Origin: Dermatemys mawii
Taxonomy: Eukaryota > Chordata > Testudines > Dermatemydidae
NCBI GenBank assembly: GCA_007922305.1
Contig: ML677335.1
Span: forward strand, 16,674,218-16,738,217
DNA length: 64,000 bases
Reading direction: 5' to 3'
Below, piece after piece: positions 48,885-58,286 of this stretch. Each line of letters starts with the position of its first letter. Within the stretch, counting starts at the first letter, position 1. Made by a program: the position numbers and the translations under genes. Below the pieces are notes generated by a model, which saw only the letters and a program-made list of their open reading frames with translations, did not search any database and was not told the DNA's origin.

Positions 48885-49150
48885 GTGGGCCAGCAGCTCA
48901 GCCTGGCAGGCACTTGAGGATGGGGGCGGGGGAGAGAAGAGAGGGCTGACAGCTCGGCCTGGCGGTAGGGGAGAATGGTGGCTTGGCCCAGCCCAGCGGT
49001 AGGGGAGGCCAGCAGCTCGGCTCAGTGTTCAAGGAGGTGGGCGGCTCAGCCTTGTCTGGTGATGGGAGAGACCGGCGGCTTGACCTGGTGCTAGGAGAGG
49101 ACGGCAGCTCGGCTTTGCCCAGGGCTGGGAGAGCTGGCGGCTCGGCCTGA
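48885..49150. repeat. G+C-rich degenerate minisatellite
   Basis: Units of about 35-50 bp containing cggcggctcggcctgg / agcagctcggctc and ggtaggggaga recur about six times. The minus-strand frame shows a repeating PSxPxxGKAEPP-like pattern, which is a by-product of the repeat. Confidence 0.65.
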
Positions 49151-49849
49151 CTCTGGCAATTGAAAAATTCAAAAAACAATTTGTTTAAAAATTTTTATTT
49201 GAAAAATAAATGTCAATGAAAAATGTCAGCCTATACAACTGCTGATATGTGCAATCTCCTCTCACGAGTTGTACTGATAGCAGCAATACTCACAGGAACA
49301 ATTTCCAGAAAGAACCATTTTTCATATACTGTCCCAAATATATTGAACAAAATTGATGAACTCTAGCCATAAATATGAAAAGGATTTAAACATTCAAGTC
49401 AGAGGCTGGGAATATGGAATAACATACAGTGAATAGCTTGACTGTACCCAGATTTGCACTGCTGACCTAAAAGTAAATTGACATTTTGCCCCCACTGAGC
49501 AGCAAATCAAATTAAAATCTTTAACGCACACATGTTGCTGTCCCTTTAATGATACCGTGAAAGAGTATTCAACTAGTTACTCACTTTGAAAGTGGATTAA
49601 ATGGAGAGTGGATTAAATGGTCTTGATCAATCAGAAGTTTAACAAAAATGTCACGTCTGAAGTATGAGACATTTCTCTCATTTTCTATACATTTGAATCC
49701 ACAAAGATATCAAGCATAGAACAATCAAGTAATCCAGCATCTTTTCAATTCTGCATTTACCTTGCAAATGTTTTTGAAGAAGAGCCGTAGGCCCAGTTGA
49801 TGATTTAATGATAAGCAATCAAACTGTCATTCACAGCAGCATGATGGCG
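49151..49849. other. Gene-free stretch
   Basis: AT-rich; nothing recognised. Confidence 0.45.
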
Positions 49850-50091
49850 TATGAAATTCAAAGTAATCAAGTGCAAGGTTATGCACAAAGGAAGGAACAA
49901 TTTGAACTAAGCATATGCAGTGCTGGATTCTAAAAATTAACAAACTACTCAGAAAAAAACCTAGGGCTCACTGCAGACATCTGATTCGAAAATACCTGCT
50001 GAACGTGCAAAAGAGGTGGGAAAAAACAAACAAGATGTTAGGCTGTATTAAGAGATGGATAAAAAATGATACTGATAACACTATACCCTTA
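49850..50091 (+). mobile_element. CR1/L2-type LINE fragment, left flank of the Harbinger element
   Basis: aagtgcaaggttatgcacaa, aaacctagggctcactgcag and aagatgttaggctgtattaa correspond to the VMH, LGL and ML(A)GCIK segments after the reverse transcriptase in CR1/L2 elements. Frames are broken. It stops at the TTA where the Harbinger element begins. Confidence 0.6.
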
Positions 50092-50108
50092 GGGTGTGTC
50101 TACACTAC
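50092..50108 (+). repeat. Left terminal inverted repeat of the Harbinger element
   Basis: gggtgtgtctacactac. Its partner is at 54,126-54,142. The outer six bases are less conserved than the inner eleven. Confidence 0.9.
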
Positions 50109-50151
50109 AAACTTATGTCAATTTTGTTAAGGTCGATTTTGTAAAGCAGAC

Positions 50152-50160
50152 TATATAAAA
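50152..50160 (+). promoter_or_regulatory. TATA-like box upstream of transposase
   Basis: tatataaaa lies about 310 bp before the transposase ATG, between tcgattt motifs. It would fit a core promoter inside the element's left end, but nothing else defines the start of transcription. Confidence 0.35.
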
Positions 50161-50343
50161 TCGATTTTGTGCATCCACACTAAACACAGTAAGTTGGCAT
50201 CGTTTGTCCACACTACAGTGGTAAGCGTCGACATAGCGAGTGGTGCACTGTGGGTAGCTATCCCACAGTTCCCGGAGTCCCAGCAGATGCCATTTTGAGC
50301 TTTCTCCGTTCCCAAACCCACCCACCCCGCAGTGCCCCTCCCA

Positions 50344-50428
50344 CTGTGAAAGCAACTGCAAACAGTCATTTTGTGACTGCGAACAGTCACAGCCCCGCTG
50401 TGAAAGCAACTGCAAACAGTCATTTCGC
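50344..50428 (+). repeat. Tandem direct repeat in 5' leader
   Basis: gtgaaagcaactgcaaacag tcattt occurs twice, about 53 bp apart (near 50,347 and 50,400), with a related gactgcgaacagtcac segment between. Confidence 0.8.
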
Positions 50429-50468
50429 GCGCTTTTGCTGCCTGAGCTGACGCCATAGCAGTGCAAGC

Positions 50469-51779
50469 ATGGAGCCTGCTCAGGTAACCGCTGCAGTAAT
50501 GGCCATTGCGAATACCTCGCGCATTGTTGTGGACTTTATGCTGCATCGTATGCACAAGAAGGCGATCAGGAGACGACTGCGCTATCCGGAGAGTGAAGAC
50601 AGTGACGAGGACATGGACATGGACACTGACTTTTTTGAAAGTAAGGGGCCCGACAACCTGGCAATTTTGGTGGCAATGGGGCAGGCTCATGCTCCGGAAT
50701 GCCGAATCTGGGCCAGGGAAACAAGCACTGACTGGTGGGATCGCACAGTGCTGCAGGTCTGGGATGACTCGCAGTGGGTCAGAAACTTTAGCATGCGAAA
50801 GGGCACGTTCATGGAACTTTGTGACTTGCTTTCCCCTGCCCTCCAGCGCGAGAATACCAAAATGAGAGCAGCCCTCACAGTTCAGAAGCGAGTGGCGATA
50901 GCCCTGTGGAAACTTGCAACGCCAGACAGCTACCAGTCAGTCGCGAATCAGTTTGGAGTGGGTAAATCTACAGTGGGGGCTGCTGTGATGCAAGTATCCA
51001 GGGCAATCATTGATCTGCTGCTATCCAGGGTTGTGTGTCTGGGAAACGTGCAGGCTATAGTAGATGGCTTTGCCGCGCTGGGATTCCCTAACTGTGGAGG
51101 GGCTATAGATGGCACTCATATCCCTATCTTGACACCAGACAACGAGGGCGCAGAGTACAGAAACCGCAAGGGGTATTGTTCAATGGTCATGCAAGCACTG
51201 GTTGACCACAACGGACGTTTCACCGACATGTGCGTGGGATGGCCGGGAAAGGTTCATGACACTCGTGTGTTCAGGAACTCTAGGCTGTATAGGCAGCTGA
51301 CGCACGGGACTTTCTTCCCAGACCAGAAAATTACTGTGGGGGGTGTTGAGATGCCGATCGTTATCCTTGGGGACCCAGCCTACCCCTTAATGCCCTGGCT
51401 TATGAAGCCATACACGGGATCCCTGGACAGGAGTCAGGGGCTGAGCAAGTGCAGAATGGTTGTGGAGTGTGCATTTGGCCGTCTGAAGGCCAGGTGGAGA
51501 ATCCTACTTACTCGCTCAGACCTCAGCGAAAGAAATGTGCCCATTGTTATTGCTGCTTGCTGTGTGCTCCACAATCTCTGTGAGAGCAAGGGGGAGACAT
51601 TTATGGCGGGGTGGGAGGCAGAGGCAAATGTCCTGTCCGCTACTTATGAGCGGCCAGACACCAGGGCAAGTACAAGAGCCCACCAGGAAGCGCTGCGCCT
51701 CAGAGAAGCCTTGAAAACAAGTTTTGTGACAGGCCAAAATGCTATTGAAAACCCGCTCCCTTGCTCTGCTCTGCAATAA
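50469..51779 (+). CDS. PIF/Harbinger DDE transposase (HARBI1-like), intact 436 codons
   Basis: The enzyme would cut and paste the element by a DDE-type mechanism in the nucleus. The N-terminal 60 residues end in an acidic tract (SEDSDEDMDMD). A helix-turn-helix-like stretch lies at about 154-182 (YQSVANQFGVGKSTV). The three catalytic acids are in place: D214 in GGAIDGTHIP, D302 in GDPAYPLMPWL, and E333 in VVECAFGRLKARWRI. The family VHDTRVFRNS motif is at 262-271, and a CVLHNLCE motif sits near 365-372. Length is in the usual range for this family (about 350-450 aa). The ATG has a strong context (A at -3, G at +4), and no upstream in-frame start makes a better match. There is no nonsense codon or frameshift. 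A poly(A) signal follows at 51,946. Activity is an inference; a host-domesticated HARBI1 is excluded by the surrounding terminal repeats. Confidence 0.96.
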   Translation: MEPAQVTAAVMAIANTSRIVVDFMLHRMHKKAIRRRLRYPESEDSDEDMDMDTDFFESKGPDNLAILVAMGQAHAPECRIWARETSTDWWDRTVLQVWDDSQWVRNFSMRKGTFMELCDLLSPALQRENTKMRAALTVQKRVAIALWKLATPDSYQSVANQFGVGKSTVGAAVMQVSRAIIDLLLSRVVCLGNVQAIVDGFAALGFPNCGGAIDGTHIPILTPDNEGAEYRNRKGYCSMVMQALVDHNGRFTDMCVGWPGKVHDTRVFRNSRLYRQLTHGTFFPDQKITVGGVEMPIVILGDPAYPLMPWLMKPYTGSLDRSQGLSKCRMVVECAFGRLKARWRILLTRSDLSERNVPIVIAACCVLHNLCESKGETFMAGWEAEANVLSATYERPDTRASTRAHQEALRLREALKTSFVTGQNAIENPLPCSALQ

Positions 51780-51913
51780 GCCTCCCACCCTCCAGCCCTA
51801 TAGAGCTGTTGAAAACCCACTCCCTTGCTCTGCGATAAGCCTCCCACCCTCCAGCCCTATAGAGCTGTTGAAAACCCGCTCCGTTGCTCTGCTCTGCGAT
51901 AAGCCTCCCGCCA
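51742..51913 (+). repeat. Tandem repeat spanning the transposase stop codon
   Basis: Three units of about 55-65 bp (ttgaaaacccgctcccttgc ... gataagcctcccaccctcca). The first unit contains the last codons (ENPLPCSALQ) and the TAA stop; the second and third lie in the 3' UTR. Units differ by a ctctg duplication. Confidence 0.9.
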
Positions 51914-51945
51914 TCCTTATTCCCTTCCCCCCAATTTGCGGAGTA

Positions 51946-51951
51946 AATAAA
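51946..51951 (+). terminator. Polyadenylation signal of the transposase gene
   Basis: aataaa 167 bp after the stop codon, followed by a t-rich tctctttttt tract. Confidence 0.7.
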
Positions 51952-52140
51952 GTCTCTTTTTTAAAAAGCATGCATTCTTTAATGATTCGTCACAAACAAA
52001 GGGGAAGACTGGCAAGATAGCCCAGAAGGGGTGGGTGAGGAGGAAAACCAGGCAGTGTGGTGGTTGGGGGGTTGTGGGGGACAAAGACACAGCACATTCT
52101 TAAAACTTTTCTGAGAAACTGAGCCGCATGCTGCTTGTGT

Positions 52141-52146
52141 TTTATT
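52141..52146 (-). terminator. Polyadenylation signal overlapping the Myb-like stop codon
   Basis: The minus strand reads caataaaac: the TAA stop at the end of ...HSTPQ lies inside AATAAA. It is about 190 bp from the transposase signal, pointing the other way. Confidence 0.65.
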
Positions 52147-53742
52147 GTGGGGTAGAGTGGGTCGGTTCCCGGAGCCTCCCCACTCCCCACGTTCTCACCC
52201 CGTGTCTGGGTGGGGAGGCAATGGAACTTGGGGAGGAGGGGAGGTGGTTACACAGGGGCTGCAGAGGCGATCTTTGGTCCTGATGAAGCTCCACCAGACA
52301 CCGGAACATGTCACTCTGATCCTCCATTATCCGCAGCATTGCTTCCATCCTCCTTTCTTCCCGCTCCTGCCATCTCTCCTCCCGTGCTGCTACAGCTGCC
52401 CTGGATATGCTCTGGGACTCTAAAAATTTTTCTCTCCATGCTTGGTTTCGAGCTGCCTCACTGTGGGAGAAATTCATGAGCTCGCCAAACAAATCTTCTC
52501 TTGTGCGCTTCCTTCTCCTTTTCATCTGCGCTAGCCTCTGCGAAGGGGATGTTAGCGGTGGGAGGGACCACGCTGGCTGTAGGAGGAAAGAAGGAAAAAG
52601 GTTATAAGATAGATACATTCTCCAGGGAAAAGGTTATAAGATACATAGACACATTCTCCAGAAGAATGGGAACAGTCTTTCACAGTGAAACAAAGTATTC
52701 ACAGAGTGCATATGCTTTCTGTACAAGGTCACATTTTGCACCTTAAATTGACTGCCTGTAGCTTTCCTGTACAGATATCACATCAGACACCCTCTCCCAG
52801 GGCCAGGCAACAGAAACCACCATGCAGGCGGCCATGGTAAGCCACATTCTTTCAGTTTGATCCACATTCTTTACAATGCTCTCCTTTCCCACAGTAAACC
52901 GCCCCCCCCGGCACCGCGTGGCTCCCTGCTGCTGCAACAGAAGCAGCTCAGCCCCACAAACACACACATGCCCCCCGCAACACAAGCAGCCCACAGCGTT
53001 TTCTCTTCCTCCCAACCCCATCACTCTGCCGGTCTCATGGAGGTTCCCTGCTCCCGCACGCACCACAACCCACAGTAAACCGCTCCCCCCTCCCCTGCAC
53101 TGCGTGGCTCCCTGCTGCTGCAACAGAAGCAGCCCCCCCCCCAAGCTGAGGGACACTCACCAGAAGTACCTTCGCTGACTTCCCCATCTGGGCTACCGCC
53201 TTGGGAGGGTTCTGAGGGTATTGGCTTCAGGTGATAAACAGTTCCTGGCTGTCTGGGAACAGAGTCTCTCCGCTTGCCTGCTGCTGCGTGGTATCATCTT
53301 CCTGATCAGCTTCATTGTCATCTGAATCGTCATTCCTCACCGTTACCCTATCAGAGGAGTCCACAAACACCAGTGCAATGGTGGTGCCCCCTCACCCCAG
53401 TATTTGATTCAGTTCGTTGTAAAATTTGCATGTCCACAGGGGTGCCCCAGAGCGTCCATTTGCCTCTTTTGCTTTCTGGAACGCTTGCCTCAGCTCCTTA
53501 ATTTTCACACGACACTGCTGTGCCTCCCTGCTGTGGCCCCTATCCAGCATGGCCTTGGAGACTCTGGAAAACGTGTTGGCATTCCGTTTGTTGTTACGGA
53601 GTTCTGCCATCACGGATTCCTCTCCCCAAATAGCAATGAGATCCTGAACCTCCTTTGTGGACCATGCTGGAGCTCTTTTGCGCTGGTTGGTCTCCTGTGC
53701 TGATGAGCTCTGCATGGTGCATTGTGCTAAGGAGCTCTGCAT
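52142..53742 (-). pseudogene. Harbinger-encoded Myb/SANT-like protein, two exons, disrupted
   Basis: In this family the second protein binds the transposase and element ends through a trihelix/Myb-SANT domain. Exon 1 starts at the ATG at 53,742 and gives RKRAPAWSTKEVQDLIAIWG, then AMLDRGHSREAQQCRVKIKE: the W..KEV..LI..W signature plus the CRVK helix. A TGA at 53,392-53,394 stops it after residue 116. The same frame continues with acidic codons (NDDSDDNEADQEDD), shifts by one base near 53,230, and resumes as KPIPSEPSQGGSPDGE up to a splice donor (ctg|gtgagt, exon end 53,161). The acceptor cctcctacag precedes exon 2 (52,576-52,142), which has a basic KRRRKRTRED stretch and a glutamine/glutamate-rich coiled-coil-like helix (REERWQEREERRMEAML). 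The frame across the splice also differs by one base. These lesions suggest loss of function. Confidence 0.85.
52888..53133. repeat. Direct repeats in the Myb-gene intron
   Basis: cccacagtaaaccgc ... gcgtggctccctgctgctgc aacagaagcagc occurs at 52,888-52,947 and again at 53,069-53,133, separated by related sequence. Confidence 0.75.
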
Positions 53743-53847
53743 GGTGAGTGTCCTGTGCAGGAGAGCTTGCCACGCTGGCCAAACAGGAAATGAAATTCAA
53801 ATGTTCCCGGGGCTTTTCCTGTCTACCTGGCCAGAGCAGCGAGTTGA

Positions 53848-53915
53848 GACTGCTGTCCAGAGCGGTCACAGAGGAGCATTGTGACTGCTGTCCAGAGCGG
53901 TCACAATGGAGCACT
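53848..53915 (-). repeat. Tandem 35-bp repeat near the right end of the Harbinger element
   Basis: gactgctgtccagagcggtc aca occurs at 53,848 and 53,883 with a gaggagcat/atggagcac tail. It lies upstream of the Myb-like gene and could be promoter-proximal. Confidence 0.8.
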
Positions 53916-54125
53916 GTGGGACAGCTCCCGGAGGCCAGTAAAGTCTGTATGCATCCACACTAAGCCACAGTCGACCCAGAGACATCGATTTAAGCGTTAC
54001 TCCCTTGGTTTTGGTGGAGTACAGAAATCGATTTTGAGGGCCCTTTAAATCGACTTAAATGGCTACTGAGTGTGGACGGGTGCAGAGTTATGTCGATTTA
54101 ATGGCACTAAAGTCGACATTACCTC

Positions 54126-54142
54126 GTAGTGTAGACCAGGGC
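54126..54142 (-). repeat. Right terminal inverted repeat of the Harbinger element
   Basis: gtagtgtagaccagggc, followed by the TTA duplication 54,143-54,145. Confidence 0.9.
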
Positions 54143-54289
54143 TTAGATAGGTATAGATATAGCTATATCTATTGTACCCCCTCTGCTGGCATATGAGATC
54201 AGGTCGGACTTTTGGATAGAGTAATCTGTGTAGGGCCATTTACACCAGCTGATGAAGTCCATTAAGTTCATTTGTGGTTATCCTATCTT

Positions 54290-54540
54290 GCAAAGTATAT
54301 AGCAGAAACAGAAAATGGCTAGAGGATGAAGATGAGATGTTTAGAGGTACGGACAGATTTTAAGAAGAGGAATTAGAATGTTTAGGATTATTTGATTTAC
54401 AACAGAGACAAAAATAAGAGGTGATGGGAAAGATTTATATCAATTATAAAATGAAAGTTAGAGAAAAGGTCATTTTGCTCCTATTTTCACTCTCCTAATA
54501 GAAAAGAGCTATCCAATAAAATTAAAAGGCAAAAGATGTG
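54290..54540 (+). mobile_element. CR1/L2-type LINE fragment, right flank of the Harbinger element
   Basis: tttaggattatttgatttac followed by agagacaaaaataagaggtg and a gaaagttagagaaaaggtca segment corresponds to the LGLFDLQxRQxIRGDMI and REKV portions of CR1/L2 C-termini. It is the likely continuation of the LINE at 49,850, but some sequence between is not recognisable. Confidence 0.55.
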
Positions 54541-55627
54541 AAGCTAATTAAAAGGGAAAGAAACCAGCTCCAGTGCAGGCAAAGTTTGTAAGCGGAATGT
54601 ATGAGTGAATGCTCTATCCAGATGAACCTTTAGTTTGAGAGTCACAGTCCTGTGTGGCAGGACTCCACAGTGTGGTGCATACATTCATACTATACCCTAA
54701 AATACTTAAGTTATACATGCCAAGAATGTGTCACGGTATCTATTGGATCTAGAAATATTATGAAACCAATTAAAAGCTCTTAAGAGATTTGATTATGTTT
54801 AAAAGATACCTTCCCCTGCACAATATCCTTGCACTAGATTTTATTTCTAAACCAAAATAAAATAAAATTAAAAAAAGACAGAATTAAAGAAGTCATGCAG
54901 TAAAATGAGTAGTCATCTCGAAATCATAGCACAAAGCACATCCAATATAGTGAAACCAGTGGATATAAAAATGTAGTTTGTCTTAATTCTGGAAAAGATA
55001 ACCAGCCATCAAGAAAGCAAATAATGCACAAGGATGGCCAGGCTCTAAGCTCCAGTCATCCATTGATTCTCTTGGAAGTATCATTTATGCTCCATCTATA
55101 AAATATGGACAATAATACATGTTTATTTCACAAGTATTGTGAGGATTAATTCATTTGTGTTTGCAAAGTACTCAGATGCTACAGTAAAGAACACCATAGA
55201 AATGCTTCTGTAGTGTTCCACTCATCTTAAAGTGGAAATCTTTGGTCAGAAGCAAGTCATTGCTGTAAACCAGATGCTACATACAAGCATAACTCACCCG
55301 GATTAAGAGATTTCATTGCCAAAGTACTACCACAAAACCAAAGACTCAAGACAGCAATCCTTAAAGCATAAACTACAAACTATCTAGTATACTTAAAAGA
55401 AAGATTAAACTAAACGAACAACAAAAGTAGCATCATGAAAAGGTGAATTTGACCAGGCCCTGTAACTCCACTTTCCAGTATCTGACTTATTACCAGGCAT
55501 TATGTTTTCAAACCTCTTAAAATTTTATTTACATATACAGGATCATTTTGTTAATTTTTTTCCCCAATACATTCATTTATACTAAGTATATTTCCACAAA
55601 CCATTTGGCAGAAAAAGAAAATTTTCA
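54541..55627. other. Gene-free stretch
   Basis: AT-rich; nothing recognised. Confidence 0.45.
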
Positions 55628-55775
55628 CTGTACAAGGACCAGTCCTGTTTAACATATTCATAAATGATCTGGAAAAAGGAGTAAACAGGGAGGTGGCAAA
55701 ATGTGCAGATCATACAAAACTGCTCAAGGTAGTTAAGTCCAAAGCACACGATGAAGAGTTACTGGATGACTAGGC

Positions 55776-56694
55776 CAGTGGTCTTCAAACTGGGGTGCGC
55801 GAGACCACTCCCAGCGGTGCGTGGCCCGGCAGCTGGAGGAGCCGTGCGGCTTCTCTGCAAGCGACGTGGCAGCCCCGGCGGCAGGAGGAGCAGGTCGGCT
55901 CCTGCCGCTGGGTGGTTGCTGCAGCGCTTGTAGAGGAGCTGCCAGGGCAGCCCAGCTCCTCCTGTCTTATTGGAAACCCAGGAGGTTTCCAACAAGGCAG
56001 GAGGAGCCGGGCTGCCCTGGCAGCTCCTCTGCAAGAGCCGCGGCAGCCCAGGCCGGAGGAGCCGCGCGCCGCAGCTGCAGCCCCAGGAGCCGGGAGCCGC
56101 GCGCCGTGGCTGGGAGCCAGGAGCCGCATGCCGCAGCTGAGACCCGGCCCCGGGACCCATGTGCCATGTGCCGCGGCTGCAGCCCCAGGAGCCACATGCC
56201 GCGGTTGCAGCGCCGGGAGCCGCGCACCGTGGCTGAGACCTGGCCCTGGGAGCCAAGTGCCATGCGCCATGGCTGCAGCCCCAGCCACAAGAGCCGCGCG
56301 CCGCGACTGCAGCCCCGGGAGCCGCGCGTCGTGGCTGAGAGCCTCTCCGGGAGCCAGGCGCCACAGTACCACGGCTGACACCCAGACCTGGGAGCCAGGC
56401 GCCACAGTACCACAGCTGACACCCAGACCTGGGAGCCAGGCGCCGCAGCTGAGGCCGGGCCCCAGGAGCCGAGCGCCGCAGCGGAGATGGGTCCTAGGAG
56501 CCGAGCGCCGCAGCAGGGACCGGCACCAGGGGGGCAGTTAGGGGACAAGGAGGGGGGTGCTAGAGGGGGGCAGTTGGGGGGGGAAATGGGAGGGAGTGGA
56601 TGGATGGGGGCGGGGCTAGGGTGGGGCAGGGGGTGCCTGCTCAAAAAAAATTTCTACTAGGGGGTGCGTGGTCAAAAAAGTTTGGAGACCCCTG
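55776..56694 (+). mobile_element. Non-autonomous hAT-like element, 919 bp, with internal minisatellite
   Basis: The ends cagtggtcttcaaactgg and tttggagacccctg form an imperfect inverted repeat. The target repeat actaggc abuts both ends (55,769-55,775 and 56,695-56,701), seven of the expected eight bases. The interior from about 56,030 is a G+C-rich tandem array of gagccgcgcgccgcggctg / cagccccgggagccgc units of about 30-45 bp. Overlapping open frames of up to 248 codons on both strands reflect this array and encode nothing recognisable. Confidence 0.88.
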
Positions 56695-57455
56695 ACTAGG
56701 CAACAAAATGGCAGATGTAATTCAGTGTTGATAAATGCAAAGTAATGCACATTGGAAAACATAATCCCAACTATACCTATAAAATTATGGGGTCTAAAAT
56801 AGCTGTTACCACTCAAAGGAGATGTTGGAGTCATTGTGGATAGTTCTCTGAAAACATCCAGTCAATGTGCAGCTGCAGTCAAAAAAGCAAACAGAATGTT
56901 GGGAATCATTAAGAAAGGGATAGATAAGACGACAGAAAATATCAATTGCCTTTATATAAATCCATGGTACGTTCACATCTTGAATACTGCATGCAGATCT
57001 GGCCACCTCATCTCAAAAAGATATACTAGAATTGGAAAAGGTTCAGAAAAGGGCGATAAAAATTATTAAGGGTATAGAACAGCTTCTGTACGAGGAGAGA
57101 TTTAAAAAAGACTGGACTTTTCAGCTTGGAAAAGAGACCACTAAAGGGGGCTATGATAGAGGTCTATAAAATCATGGCTGGTGTGGAGAAAGTAAATAAG
57201 GAAATGTTATTTACTCCTTCTTATAACATAAGAATTATAGGTCACAAAATTAGCTTAATAGGCAGAAGGTTTAAAACAAAAAGGAAATATTTCTTCGCAC
57301 AACTCACAAACTCTTTGTGGAACTCTTTGCCAGAGGATGTTGTGAAGGCCAAGACTATAACAAGGTTTAAAAAAGAACTAGATAAGTTCATGGAAGATGA
57401 ATCCATCAATGGCTATTAGCTAGGATGGGTAGGGATGCAAAACCAGGCTCTGAAG

Positions 57456-58017
57456 CAGGGGTGGGCAAACTTTTTGGCCCAAAGGCCATATCAGGGTTGC
57501 GAAATTGTACGGAAGGCCAGGTAGGGAAGGCTGTTCCTCCCCAAAACAGCCTGGCCCCACCCCCTATCTGACCCCCTGCCACTTCCCTTCCCCTGACTGC
57601 CCCCCTCAGAACTCCAACCTATCCAACATCTGCCTGCTCCTTGTCCCCTGACCGTCCCCTCCAGAGACCTCACCCCCTATCCCATCTTCCTTGCTCCTTG
57701 TCCCCATCCCCTATCCAATCCCCCCGCTCTCTGTCTCTGCGCAGCCTGCTGGAGCTACACACGCTGCCCCGCAGGAGTTTGCAGCCCCACCCTCCTTACC
57801 AAGCCTTTCAGAGCAGCAGGAGCTCAGGCCTCTCCAAAGCCAGCCATGTTGCTGCAGCGCTGCCTGGCAGGAGCTACAGGCCAGAGCGCTGCCCGCGTGG
57901 CATGCTGAGGCTGCAGGGGAGGAGGGCAGTAAGGGAGGGGCCGGGGGGAGTCTCCCCAGCCGAGAGTTCAGGGGCCGGGTAGGATGGGCCCACGGGCTGT
58001 AGTTAGCCCCCCCCCCC
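57456..58017 (+). mobile_element. Non-autonomous hAT-like element, 562 bp
   Basis: It begins caggggtgggcaaacttttt like the 46,379 copy; its right end has decayed to gctgtagttagccccccc. The flanks ctctgaag (57,448-57,455) and ctcccaag (58,018-58,025) match 6 of 8. The uninterrupted CR1 copies read ctctg.agtgtccctag-like text here, confirming a target-site duplication. Confidence 0.85.
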
Positions 58018-58286
58018 CTCCCAAGTGTCCCTAGCCTCTGTTTGCCAGAAGCTGGGAATGGGTGATTGGGGAATGATTATTTGATGATTGCCTTTTCATT
58101 CCCTCTGCAGCACCTGGCATTGGTGATGGTCATAAGACAGGATATTGGGCTAGTGGGACCATTGGTCTGACCTAGTGTGACTGTTCTAATGTTCACTTAA
58201 GAGTGGCATTCCTGAACCCTTTTAAAAAGGCATCACATTTTAAAACAAGACACAGATATAAAAACTTCTTTGAACTACATTTCAGC

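Larger units (their letters stand above)
50092..54142 (+). mobile_element. Full-length PIF/Harbinger transposon, 4,051 bp
   Basis: Termini gggtgtgtctacactac (50,092-50,108) and gtagtgtagaccagggc (54,126-54,142) are inverted, identical over gtctacactac, and flanked by a TTA duplication (50,089-50,091 and 54,143-54,145), the PIF/Harbinger signature. Inside are a transposase on the plus strand (50,469-51,779) and a two-exon Myb/SANT-like gene on the minus strand (53,742-52,142), converging between about 51,950 and 52,140. Known vertebrate Harbinger elements carry these same two genes; the Myb-like protein helps the transposase enter the nucleus and bind the ends. The transposase is uninterrupted, whereas the partner gene is damaged, so self-sufficiency is doubtful. 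Confidence 0.95.
55628..58200 (+). mobile_element. CR1-type LINE split by two hAT insertions
   Basis: Three colinear pieces remain: 55,628-55,775 (palm region, NIFINDLEKG-like, with a degraded FADDT box reading KMCRSYKT in frame), 56,695-57,455 (from the KCKVMHIG region to the C-terminus; RRFKTKRKYFFAQ and ITRFKKELDKFMEDES are readable) and 58,018-58,200 (3' UTR ending in gaccattggtctgacctag). They align with 4,345-5,440. Multiple stops and indels show a dead copy. It ends about 60 bp from the KIF20B 3' UTR. Confidence 0.9.

Noticed and set aside
50151..50690. 179-codon minus-strand frame over the transposase start
   Set aside because: Antisense shadow of the Harbinger 5' leader and first transposase codons.
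50469..51779. Possibility that this is the host HARBI1 gene
   Set aside because: The frame lies between matched terminal inverted repeats and TTA duplications together with the Myb-like gene, so it belongs to a transposon copy.
55759..56644. Open frames of up to 248 codons on both strands
   Set aside because: Produced by the CpG-rich minisatellite inside a hAT element; no domain and no consistent start or splice signals.
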